The notes under the pieces are model-generated. The model was not told where the DNA came from. It saw only the letters and a list, made by a program, of their open reading frames with translations, and made no database searches. From contig CAVSEP010000005.1 of NCBI GenBank assembly GCA_963726995.1, positions 62,001-126,000 on the forward strand: a stretch of DNA of 64,000 bases. The letters run 5' to 3'. The position numbers and the translations under genes are program-made. Origin of the DNA: DAIDKA01 sp963726995 (GTDB lineage: Bacteria; Pseudomonadota; Gammaproteobacteria; Steroidobacterales; Steroidobacteraceae). This document shows, piece by piece, positions 1-8,356 of this stretch (within the stretch, counting starts at the first letter, position 1; each line of letters opens with the position of its first letter).

Positions 1-28
1 GCGAATGCTGGTCGGGCAGTGTGCCTGA

Positions 29-58
29 TTGACAGATTCACCGTCACCTACAGCTTAG
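29..58 (+). promoter_or_regulatory. Possible sigma70 promoter upstream of the first SDR
   Basis: A perfect TTGACA at 29-34 is followed after 17 bases by AGCTTA, a poor -10 match. It lies about 115 bases before the SDR start at 175. Only the -35 element is convincing. Confidence 0.25.
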
Positions 59-174
59 TTCAAAGGACTGTGGCGCCGGGTCATGGACTTCGCCGGCGGG
101 ATCCGGCCAGTTGGCGATTGACCGGCCCGAGGGGCTGTGGTGAGGTTCAGGCCGACAAACCCCTAGGAGCGCCC

Positions 175-1326
175 ATGAGTCACAAGAGCGATACCCCGAG
201 CGCGGACCGGCTGAGCCCGGTCGGAGAATCCCGTCGCGGCTTTCTAGGCACGGCGGCCCTGGCCACCGCGGCCGGCGCCGCGGGTCTGGCGGCAGCCGCT
301 CGCTCGATCGGCGCGCCCGCCGCTGCCGCCGGCAGCTGTGCGGCCGCGCCCGCGCCGATGCGCGATGTGGAGGGCAAGGTGGCCTTCATCACCGGCGGTG
401 ACAGCGGCATCGGTCTGGGGATCGCCAGGGCGTTCACCGATGCCGGCATGAAGGTGGTCATCACCTACCGGACCCGCTCGCATCTGGATGAGGCGATGAA
501 GCTGCTGGCCGGCGCCGCCGAGCGCGTGCATGCCATCAATCTGGACGTCACCGATCGGGCGGCGATGGAGAAGGCCGCCGCCGAGACCGTCCAGGTCTTC
601 GGCAAGGTCCATGTGCTGGTGAACAACGCGGGGGTCGCCGTCATCGGCGGCCTGGCCCATGCCAGCTATGAAGACTGGGACTGGGCCATGAGCGTGAATG
701 CCGGCGGCGTCTTCAACGGCGTGCGCACCTTCCTGCCGCGCATCCAGGCGCAGGGCGAGGGCGGTCAGGTCGTGTCGGTGTCTTCGCTGGCGGGGCTGCT
801 CGGCCATGCGCCGGCCGGCGTCTATACCGCCTCCAAGTTTGCCGTGGTGGGCATGATGGAGGCGCTGCGGGCCGAACTGGTCGATGCCAACATCGGCGTG
901 ACCGTGTTCTGTCCGGGCATCGTCAATACCAATATCGGCAGCTCGGCGCGCAATCGGCCCGCGGGTGCAGCCGCCGCAGCCGGCGCCGCTCCCAGGGTCG
1001 ATCCGGGATTCAAGATGGACCCGGCGATGATGGCCGAAATGCAGAAGGCCATGAGTGAATCCCACGGCGTCCCGCCGGGCATGGATCCGCTGGATGCGGG
1101 CCAGCGGGTGCTGCGCGGCGTGCGCAACAATGATCTGTACGTGCTCACCACGCCGGAGTTCGCGCCGGAGTTTGCGGCCCGCGGTGAGGCGATCGTGGCC
1201 TCGGTGCCGCAGGATGTGAGCGCCTCGAAGGCGCGCGAAGTCATGGGCCGCATGATCCTGGGCAAGACGCCCTACGCCGCGGAACGCGACCGGCTGCGGT
1301 GCAATTCCAAACTGCGTAAAGCCTGA
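175..1326 (+). CDS. Tat-exported SDR family oxidoreductase
   Basis: Classical short-chain dehydrogenase/reductase of 383 residues. The ATG at 175 is chosen because AGGAGC lies just upstream and the protein then begins with a twin-arginine signal (SRRGFLG, about residues 22-28, then an Ala-rich hydrophobic stretch). The Rossmann motif TGGDSGIG, the NNAG motif, a catalytic Ser in SVSSLAG and Tyr/Lys in YTASK are all present, so an active NAD(P)-dependent alcohol/ketone oxidoreductase is expected. Tat export would allow folding with cofactor before transport. The substrate is unknown. It converges on hyuB, 15 bases away. Confidence 0.85.
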   Translation: MSHKSDTPSADRLSPVGESRRGFLGTAALATAAGAAGLAAAARSIGAPAAAAGSCAAAPAPMRDVEGKVAFITGGDSGIGLGIARAFTDAGMKVVITYRTRSHLDEAMKLLAGAAERVHAINLDVTDRAAMEKAAAETVQVFGKVHVLVNNAGVAVIGGLAHASYEDWDWAMSVNAGGVFNGVRTFLPRIQAQGEGGQVVSVSSLAGLLGHAPAGVYTASKFAVVGMMEALRAELVDANIGVTVFCPGIVNTNIGSSARNRPAGAAAAAGAAPRVDPGFKMDPAMMAEMQKAMSESHGVPPGMDPLDAGQRVLRGVRNNDLYVLTTPEFAPEFAARGEAIVASVPQDVSASKAREVMGRMILGKTPYAAERDRLRCNSKLRKA

Positions 1327-1341
1327 AGCGCCGGCGGCGGG

Positions 1342-3270
1342 CTAGGCGCGTTGCTGCGCCCGCGCAGCCCGGGTGCCGGCCTCGTCCACCGCCAGGCCTT
1401 CCGGGTCACGCTGCGGATCGCCGACGATGACGACGCCATAGTCGCGCCGGGCGCCGGCGATGGAAATATAGCCGTCGCGAACGTCCTCCAGCACCCTGGC
1501 GGCGGGCCGTGTCAGCGGATCGCCCCAGCCGCCGCCGGAATTGGTCATGTGGCGCAGGGTAGCGCACGGATCCGTGTGCCAGCGCTGGCGGCCGAAATAC
1601 ACCCAGGGGGCATCGGTGCGCGGCGCCTGGGTAACCGGATCCAGTCGGCCGGCGACCCCGATCGCATCGCTGAAGTCGGCGGCACCGACGCCGCGTATCC
1701 GCGCCGGAGTCGTCGCGCGCGTGCCGCCGTTCAGGTTCCACAGCCACACGCCGCCCGTGGCGCCGTCGCGGCCGCCGTTCACGCCGATGCCGGTGCTCTG
1801 CTTGAATCGCAAGGTGAACAGATGATGGTCCACGGGCTCCAGCCAGTAGGTGTCCTTGCACACCGCCGCGCCGCCGCGATGCGCGCCGGGCCCGGGTGAG
1901 TCCGTCACGTAGTCGCGGCGCATGAACACCACCGGTATCTCGGCCTCATGCGCCTCGATGGGCGTGTCCATGCCGTTGACCTGGTAGAAGCTGCAGTAAC
2001 TGTCGGCATCGCCTGCGTCGGTGGCGCCCCAGGGTCCGTGCTGACCGCCGGCGACGATGGATACCCAGGGCGAGCCATCGGCGCGCCGTCCCACCGCGCT
2101 GTGCAGATTCGGCGCGCTGATGTCGCCGCCCACGGCGCGCCGTCCCAACGGCACCGCGAGCGCCGCGAAGATCGCGATCAGCAGGGCATTGGTGGATTCC
2201 CCATAGGCGAATACCACGCCCTCCGGCGGCAGCGCGGAGAGGATGGCGCCATCGGGAATCAGGATGTCGATGGGGCGATAGCAGCCGGAGGTAAACGGGC
2301 CGCCCGGATCAAGCAGGTACTTGAGCGCGATGCCGACGGTGGTCTTGGCGTCGAGGTAGGTGCCGTTGATGGCACCGCGCGCCTGGCGCGCCGTGCCCGA
2401 CAGGTCCACTTCGATGCGTGAACCGTGCTTGCGGATGGTGCAGCGGATCGGAAACTCCTCGCTGTCATCCACCGCATCGCAATCCACCAGCGCCGCTCCC
2501 TGCCACTGGCCGTCCGGCAGGGTCGCGATCGCATCGGCCATGCGTTCGGCATCCGCATCGACGACGTAGCGCATGGCGCCGAGCACGGCCTGCGTGCCGT
2601 ATCTTTCGATGCTGTCCAGCAGCAGCGACTCGCCCAGACTGAGGCAGGCGATGATGGTCTGCATGTCCAGGCGCAGCAGTTCGCCGAAGCGCGCATTGTC
2701 GAAAATCAGGGTCCAGGTCTCATTGACGGGCTCACCGGCTTTCATCAGCGCCCGCGGTGAGAGCACCAGACCGTTTTCGTAGACAGTGAACTTGTGAGCG
2801 GAAAAACCGCCGGCGACCGAGCCGCCCATGTCCAGCTGGTGTGCCTTGAGGTTGACGAAACCGCACAGCCGCGCGCCATGGAACACGGGGCGGATGAACA
2901 GCATGTCGTTGACATGCGTGCCGGTGCGGTAGGGGTCGTTGGCGATGATCACATCGCCAGGGGCCAGCCGCTCGGGGCCGTATTCCTGGATGGTGTTGCG
3001 GATCGACTCGGTCATGGTGCCCGTGAATGCCAGCTGCGACTTGCTGACTACCGGAGTGGGATAGCCGATCTCGGGCGGGCCGGTCAGCGTCGCGGCAAAG
3101 TCGTAGAAGTCCTTGAGCACCGGTGAGAAGGCGCAGGCCAGCAGCCGCTCGCTGACATGGTCCAGCAGGTAGCGGAAGCGATTGCCGAGCACCGTGGCGT
3201 CGAAACGGCTGCAGCCGTAGGCGGCGGTGAACGCGGCTGCATCCAGGTCGCGCAGCGCGGGGCGCATCAT
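1342..3270 (-). CDS. hyuB: Hydantoinase B/oxoprolinase family subunit (ketone carboxylase-like)
   Basis: HyuB-type subunit of about 642 residues, the partner of HyuA in ATP-dependent hydantoinases, oxoprolinases and acetone/acetophenone carboxylases. Family motifs include NDPYRTGTHVNDM, AHQLDMGGSVAGG and a C-terminal segment ending IAGARRDYGVV. The start at 3270 (or the adjacent ATG at 3267) overlaps the corrected hyuA stop, implying translational coupling. The open frame continues upstream into hyuA only because of a frame break there, so an apparent 1319-residue fusion is not real. Whether it carboxylates a ketone or opens a cyclic amide cannot be decided from sequence. Confidence 0.85.
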   Translation of the reverse strand: MMRPALRDLDAAAFTAAYGCSRFDATVLGNRFRYLLDHVSERLLACAFSPVLKDFYDFAATLTGPPEIGYPTPVVSKSQLAFTGTMTESIRNTIQEYGPERLAPGDVIIANDPYRTGTHVNDMLFIRPVFHGARLCGFVNLKAHQLDMGGSVAGGFSAHKFTVYENGLVLSPRALMKAGEPVNETWTLIFDNARFGELLRLDMQTIIACLSLGESLLLDSIERYGTQAVLGAMRYVVDADAERMADAIATLPDGQWQGAALVDCDAVDDSEEFPIRCTIRKHGSRIEVDLSGTARQARGAINGTYLDAKTTVGIALKYLLDPGGPFTSGCYRPIDILIPDGAILSALPPEGVVFAYGESTNALLIAIFAALAVPLGRRAVGGDISAPNLHSAVGRRADGSPWVSIVAGGQHGPWGATDAGDADSYCSFYQVNGMDTPIEAHEAEIPVVFMRRDYVTDSPGPGAHRGGAAVCKDTYWLEPVDHHLFTLRFKQSTGIGVNGGRDGATGGVWLWNLNGGTRATTPARIRGVGAADFSDAIGVAGRLDPVTQAPRTDAPWVYFGRQRWHTDPCATLRHMTNSGGGWGDPLTRPAARVLEDVRDGYISIAGARRDYGVVIVGDPQRDPEGLAVDEAGTRAARAQQRA

Positions 3271-5301
3271 CCGGCCTCCGTGATGGCGATTTCCCCAAAG
3301 GTGCCGACGCTCGCCGTCTGATCCGGCAGCACCAGCGTGGTGGCCAGCGGCTCGACGATCAGCGCGGGACCTGCGACGGTGTGTCCCGCGCCCAGCGCAG
3401 CGCGCTGATACACCGCGGCGCTGATCTGCTGATCCGCCAGGTAGCGCAGTGTTCGTTGCCCGCAGGGGGCGGGCCGGCCGCGACCGGGCGGTACCTGCTC
3501 GCCAGGCGAGCTTCTCGGTGGGCACGATCAGCTGCACCCGCCAGGTCACGGCCTGTACCGGAATCTGCGGGAATGCCACGCCATTGCGACGGGCGTATTC
3601 GGCATGGAACTCATCGATCAGGGCGGCCGGCCCGCGCGCCTTCAAGGCGGCCCAATCCACCTCGATGAACGGCGTTTCCCAGCTTTGCCCGGCGAGGCGC
3701 CCGTCGAAGCTGCGGCGTACCGTCGCCTCCGCGCTCCCGAGGCGCTCGCGCAGCTGCGCTTCCAGCGCCGCGAAGATCGCCTCGATCTGCGGACCCGAAT
3801 CCGGCAGCAGCATCTGGTACTGGCTGCGGCTGCTCGCATAGACGAAATCCGTCGACAGCAAACCGATGGCCGAGAACAGCCCGGGATGCGGCGGCACGAT
3901 GAGTCGTCGCGCCTTGACCAGGCCCAGCACACCGGCCAGCAGCATCGGCCCTGCGGAGCCGAAGGCGATGAGACTGAAGTCCCGGCCGTCGATGCCGTGG
4001 CGCAGCGCGCAGCGCGCAATCTCCTCGGCGATGTTGTTGAGCGCGATCCTCCAGGCAAAGCGCACGCGTTCTGGCAGCGACATGCGGCAGTCCAGCGATT
4101 CGAAGGCACGCACTGCGGCGCCGGCATCCAGCCGGATCTGTCCGTCGGCGAAGGCATCCGGATCCAGTATGCCCATGGCCAGGCACGCATCCGTCACCGT
4201 CGGCAGGGTGCCGCCACGCCCATAGCAGGCCGGACCCGGGGTGGCGCCCGCGCTTTGCGGACCCACGCGCAGATCCCCGGAGGGCGACACCGACACGATA
4301 CTGCCGCCGCCCGCGCCGACGCTGGCCACTTCGGTGGCCAGGGTATTGACCAGCAGGTCGTGCTCGATCGCGAAACTGTCGTTGATGAAGGGCGCACCCT
4401 CGACGATGACCGTGACATCGGTGGAAGTTCCCCCGACATCGCAGCCGATGAGGTTGCCGTCGCCGATCGCTGCGCCCAAGCCGCAGCAGGCGGCAGCGCC
4501 CGCCGCGGGCCCGGCGAACAGCACGCGATGCGGGGCCGTGACGGCTTCGCGCCAGGGAATCAGCGCCGCCGTGCAGTCGGCGAAATTCAACTGACCCGCG
4601 AACCCGATGCTGCGCAGCTGCGCGTCCAGCAGATGGGCGTAGTCATCGTAGATGAGCTTCATCATCACATCGATCACGGTGGTGGACGCGCGCGGATATT
4701 CCTTGGCGCGCGGACCGACCTGAAAGGAGATCGAGATGGGGAACTTCGCGCCGAAGACCCCGCGCGCGAGCTGCAGCAGCCGCTGCTCGTGCGCCGGATT
4801 GACGAAGCTGTTGATCAGGCAGATCGCGAGCCCCTGGATACCGCAGCGCTTGAGGATCTCAAGTTCGCCCAGCGCCTGGGACTCATCGAGTGCGATCAGA
4901 ACTTCGCCGGTGGCCAGGATGCGCTCGTGGATGCCGCGGCGCAGATAACGGCGCACCAGTGGGCGGGCCGCATCGCCAAAGGGCCTGTGCCAACGCGCAT
5001 CCGTCTGGTTGTCCATGGGCCGCATGCAGCGGCCCGCATCCAGCATGTCCCGATGTCCCTGGGTGGTCAGGAAGCCGACCTTCGGGAGCGAGCGGGTCAG
5101 CACCGCATTGAGCCCCTTGGTGCTGGCGTGATTGAACACCGCGGCATCCTTCACCCCGAGGCGCCGGGCGCCCTCGATGACCGGCAGGTGCGTGGCGGCG
5201 GCATTGCTCGGTACTTTCGTGACCTGAATCTCGCCGTCGCGGACCATGACCACGTCCGTGAAAGTTCCGCCCACATCGACGCTGAACAGGGTGCGGCCCA
5301 T
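3267..5301 (-). CDS. hyuA: Hydantoinase A/oxoprolinase family subunit, with one frame break
   Basis: HyuA-type ATPase subunit, about 677 residues after correction. The N-terminus carries the ASKHA phosphate-binding motif VDVGGTFTDVV (residues 8-18), and a second motif GCDVGGTSTDV lies near residue 290. One extra base near 3501 shifts the frame after EKLAW. Reading the next frame restores the expected C-terminus (AGPALIVEPLATTLVLPD, ending GEIAITEAG) and a stop overlapping the hyuB start. The gene follows the small zinc-ribbon gene directly. The family uses ATP to activate a carbonyl or amide; the substrate is unknown. Confidence 0.8.
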
Positions 5302-5520
5302 CTAAGGCGCTCCCAGCGGCACGAATGCGCCCAGCAGCGGGCCCGGCTCGCGCGACACCGAGTGCAGGCAGCTGGTGCACTTGACCACCAGCCACCAGCC
5401 GCCTTCGCTCATGACCCGATAGCGGGCGAGGGCAGGCGCGGCGCACTCGGGGCAGGGGCCCGGCACCGGGGTGCGGTCGCAGGAGACCGTGTGAGTACTT
5501 GGACGGGGAAAGTTATGCAT
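5302..5520 (-). CDS. Small zinc-ribbon protein, possible third carboxylase subunit
   Basis: A 72-residue protein with two Cys pairs (CPEC and CTSC about 25 residues apart), typical of a zinc ribbon. It sits between the MFS gene (8-base overlap at ATGCATAA) and hyuA, which begins immediately after its stop. Acetone-carboxylase-type enzymes carry a small metal-binding third subunit beside the HyuA/HyuB-like subunits. By position and Cys pattern this protein could have that role, although I see no firm sequence relationship. It could also be a small accessory or assembly factor. Confidence 0.6.
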   Translation of the reverse strand: MHNFPRPSTHTVSCDRTPVPGPCPECAAPALARYRVMSEGGWWLVVKCTSCLHSVSREPGPLLGAFVPLGAP

Positions 5521-6679
5521 GGCTGCGGGTCTGCGCGGGTAACAGCAGCAGGCTGATGGCCCAGCCTGCCAGAATGATGAGGAACAGGGCCAGCCATTGA
5601 TCCAGCGCCAGCACGGCCAGCCACAGGGGCGAGGTGATGAAGGTGGTGAGCGCGCCGGTCTGGCTGAGCAGCCCGGCGGTGGAGGCCCGATGCTCGGGGG
5701 CTGCGACCTTCGGCAGCAAGGATGCCAGCACGGCCATCGCAGCTCCCGTGCAGATCAGCCACACCACCAATGCCGCGAGCGTCAGGCCCAGCGGGTTCCA
5801 CGGCGCGAAGATCGCGAAACCCGCGATCGAACCGGTGACGGCCAGGCCCAGAAACAAAGTTGCGCTCGCCACGCCGCGCGTCAGGAACACGCCGCTCAGG
5901 GCGCTGCCCAGCAGCATGACGACATTGACGATGGCCATGATGCTCGAGGCCCTGCCGAGGCTGATGGCGTAATGCCGCGACAGGTAGGGCGGCATGACGA
6001 CGCTCACTCCCAGGCCCAGCAGTATCAGGATACCGAAGGCCAGGGCCAGCCGCAGCGGCGCTGCGCCTTCGCGCGATTTGAGCAGCGCCAGAATCGAACG
6101 CCGCGGACCCGCGGCGACACCGGCCGGGGCCCCGGGCAGCGCCAGGCCGAGCAGCGCCAGCGCCAGGAAGATCGCGCCATGCGTGAGGTAGGCAAAGCGC
6201 CAGTGCTCACCGCTGGCAAATGCGGCGGAGATCAGCAGGCCCAGTGAGGTACCCACCGGTGTGTAGCTGGACCACAGCGCCATGGCGGCGCTGCGCCGCT
6301 GCGGCGCGCTGGTGGCGATCATCAGCGCGGGCGCGGCCGCGTAGGTGAGCAGGGGAACGGTGCCTTCGCCGATGCGGATGATCTGGAACCGCAGGAAGGA
6401 GGGTGCGACCAGGTACAGGCCGTTGACCAGCGCGCCGACCAGGGCCGCAAGAATCAAGGCGGGACGCGCGCCGAGACGATCGATGACGGCGCCGGAGAGG
6501 GTGCCGAAGATCGCCGGCAGCACGGCCATCATGGAAATGAACAGTCCGAACAGCGCAACCGAAGCGCCCGGCAGGCTCGCGATGTGGACCTGCAGCGGGA
6601 TGGCCTTGGTCAGCGAGGCGGCACTGACGACGCCATACAGATAGATGAGCGTCAGGCTTGCCCAGCCACCTTGCTTCAT
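5513..6679 (-). CDS. MFS transporter
   Basis: Major facilitator superfamily membrane protein of 388 residues, about 12 hydrophobic segments, with a loop motif of the MFS type (GTLSGAVIDRLGARPA) after the second helix. The ATG at 6679 follows a strong GAGGGGGG ribosome site; an upstream in-frame ATG would only add an Arg-rich leader. It is the first gene of the minus-strand run leading into the zinc-ribbon, hyuA and hyuB genes, with overlapping or abutting ends. Uptake of the compound handled by HyuAB is a reasonable inference. Confidence 0.8.
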   Translation of the reverse strand: MKQGGWASLTLIYLYGVVSAASLTKAIPLQVHIASLPGASVALFGLFISMMAVLPAIFGTLSGAVIDRLGARPALILAALVGALVNGLYLVAPSFLRFQIIRIGEGTVPLLTYAAAPALMIATSAPQRRSAAMALWSSYTPVGTSLGLLISAAFASGEHWRFAYLTHGAIFLALALLGLALPGAPAGVAAGPRRSILALLKSREGAAPLRLALAFGILILLGLGVSVVMPPYLSRHYAISLGRASSIMAIVNVVMLLGSALSGVFLTRGVASATLFLGLAVTGSIAGFAIFAPWNPLGLTLAALVVWLICTGAAMAVLASLLPKVAAPEHRASTAGLLSQTGALTTFITSPLWLAVLALDQWLALFLIILAGWAISLLLLPAQTRSHA

Positions 6680-6771
6680 CCACCCCCCTCTTGTTCTTGT
6701 CCGCCTCGTTGAGCCGGTTCCGGCCCTCTGGTAACTTAGCACAGCTTTTACGGCTCAAGGCGTGGCGAATC

Positions 6772-7260
6772 ATGAGCGGATCGATGACCCGGCGCGGGGT
6801 GCTCGCGGGCGCTGCGGCGCTGGCCGGCATGACGGCGCTGCCGCAGCTGCTGCGCGCTTCGGCCATTGCCCACGTCGTGGTCGACCACCGCCTCGCGCAC
6901 TCCCGCGCCTTCGCCACCGCCTTCGCGGGATCCCGTATCCATCGGGTGAGCGCCCTGGATGACCTGTGCAATCGCTGGTACACGCGCATGCGCCGGCAGG
7001 TACTGGCCGATGCCGGACCGATCGCAGGCCTCACGAGCTGGATGGACTACATCGTCATGCACGATTGCGCGGCCGAGATCGGCTACCGCAGCAGCCACCA
7101 CGCCGAACATCTGGCGAGGCCGGATGCAGCGCCTTCCTGGGCACAGGCCATGGGCCGGGTGCTGGCCGCGGGTGCGCGGCCGCGCCGCGCCGTCGCGGGC
7201 AGCGCCGCGGCCGGTGAGGTGCGAATGATCAGCTGGGTGTTCTCGCCACGATCTGCCTGA
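6772..7260 (+). CDS. Tat-exported protein of unknown function
   Basis: A 162-residue protein whose start at 6772 gives a twin-arginine signal (MTRRGVLAGAAALAGM). The mature part, with AHVVVDHRLAHSRAFATAF and an ITSWMDYIVMHDCA-like region (Leu in place of Ile at its start), matches no family I recognise. It is divergent from the MFS gene (92 bases between starts) and is followed 9 bases later by the VOC gene, so the two are probably co-transcribed. A second in-frame ATG at 6784 directly precedes the RR motif and may be the true start. Confidence 0.6.
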   Translation: MSGSMTRRGVLAGAAALAGMTALPQLLRASAIAHVVVDHRLAHSRAFATAFAGSRIHRVSALDDLCNRWYTRMRRQVLADAGPIAGLTSWMDYIVMHDCAAEIGYRSSHHAEHLARPDAAPSWAQAMGRVLAAGARPRRAVAGSAAAGEVRMISWVFSPRSA

Positions 7261-7269
7261 GGGGGCTAT

Positions 7270-8346
7270 ATGAAAAGAATCAATCGCGCCGCCGCGGCGT
7301 GCCTGGCGGTGTTCCTGGCCGCGGGCGGATCGGCCTGCCCGGCGCAGGGCAGCGCTCCGGGCGGCGCCTGGCAGGGCGCGCGACTCGGATTCGTCGGCCG
7401 GGTGGTGAAGGACCTGGACACCTCGGTCGCCTTCTACAAGATGATCGGCTTCACGCAGGATCCGCTGGCGAATCCGGTGTGGCGCACCGATCCGGTGGTC
7501 GAGGGCCTGTATGGCGTAAAGGGCATCACCACGCGCATGGCGAAGATGTATGTGGTGAATCCGGATTCCAACCAGCACTTCGTCGTCTACCTGCGGGAAG
7601 TGAAGGGACTGAAACGCACCGATCGCAGCGCTCACACGCCGTGGACGCCTGGGGCGACGCACTTCGGCCTGGTGGTCCCGGACGCGGATCAGCTGTGGGC
7701 GAAACTGCAGGCAGCCGGATTGCTGCACGCGCGCTCGTGGGGCGGCAAGTTGATTGCTCCGCCGGGCCAGACCAAGGGCATGCTCGCCTACATCACTGAT
7801 CCGGACGGCCTGGATATCGAGATCATCGACCAGCGTCCCGCGCTCCCGGCGCAAGCCGGGCGGCCCGCGCAACCGGCCTGGTTGCCGGGCGTCAATCATC
7901 TGGGAGTGGTGATTCTGGACGCCGGGAAAGCCAAGGCGTTCTACACCGGCATCCTCGGCGGCGTGTGGCCGACGACGGACTCGCCGTGGCTCAAGGGTGA
8001 TTTCTACGACTCGGCAGTCGGCGGCCACGGCAATGTGCTGCGCTTCTTCAACACCTCGTTCCCCGAGGAAATTGCCCCCTCCCTGCAGATGCGGCTGGAG
8101 CTGGTGGAGTTCCAGAATCGCAAGACCACCGTGCCGCGCGCCCGCATCACCGACAGCGGCGTGGGTTATATCGGACTGCAGGTCGCGAATCTGGATAGCG
8201 CGCTCAAGCAGGTGCTGGCGGGCGGTGCCACGCTGGTCTCGAAACCCGGCATCATGACCATGCGCAGCGGCACCCGCGAAGTCATGGTCCGGGATCCGGA
8301 CACGGGAGTGTTCCTGGAACTGTTCGACGAGCCCGCTGCCAGGTAG
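7270..8346 (+). CDS. Exported VOC-family (glyoxalase/dioxygenase fold) protein with two domains
   Basis: 358 residues: a Sec-type signal peptide (MKRINRAAAACLAVFLAAGG) followed by two vicinal-oxygen-chelate modules, about residues 38-190 and 205-355. The first begins LGFVGRVVKDLDTSVAFYKMIGF, the second VNHLGVVILDAGKAKAFYTGILG. The modules pair to form a metal site in glyoxalases, extradiol dioxygenases and related enzymes. Probable acidic/His ligands include DIEIID and the terminal VFLELFD. The start follows GAGGGGG. Export is unusual for this fold, and the activity is unknown. Confidence 0.75.
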   Translation: MKRINRAAAACLAVFLAAGGSACPAQGSAPGGAWQGARLGFVGRVVKDLDTSVAFYKMIGFTQDPLANPVWRTDPVVEGLYGVKGITTRMAKMYVVNPDSNQHFVVYLREVKGLKRTDRSAHTPWTPGATHFGLVVPDADQLWAKLQAAGLLHARSWGGKLIAPPGQTKGMLAYITDPDGLDIEIIDQRPALPAQAGRPAQPAWLPGVNHLGVVILDAGKAKAFYTGILGGVWPTTDSPWLKGDFYDSAVGGHGNVLRFFNTSFPEEIAPSLQMRLELVEFQNRKTTVPRARITDSGVGYIGLQVANLDSALKQVLAGGATLVSKPGIMTMRSGTREVMVRDPDTGVFLELFDEPAAR

Positions 8347-8356
8347 GACTTCGGCC

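Noticed and set aside
1342..5301. Single 1319-residue HyuA-HyuB fusion protein
   Set aside because: The linking stretch is Arg-rich out-of-frame sequence. The adjacent frame restores a normal HyuA C-terminus with a stop overlapping a normal HyuB start.
3604..5556. Long plus-strand open frame of 650 codons opposite hyuA
   Set aside because: It is antisense to a clear hyuA, has low-complexity Arg/Gln/Gly-rich composition and no family features; typical GC-rich shadow.
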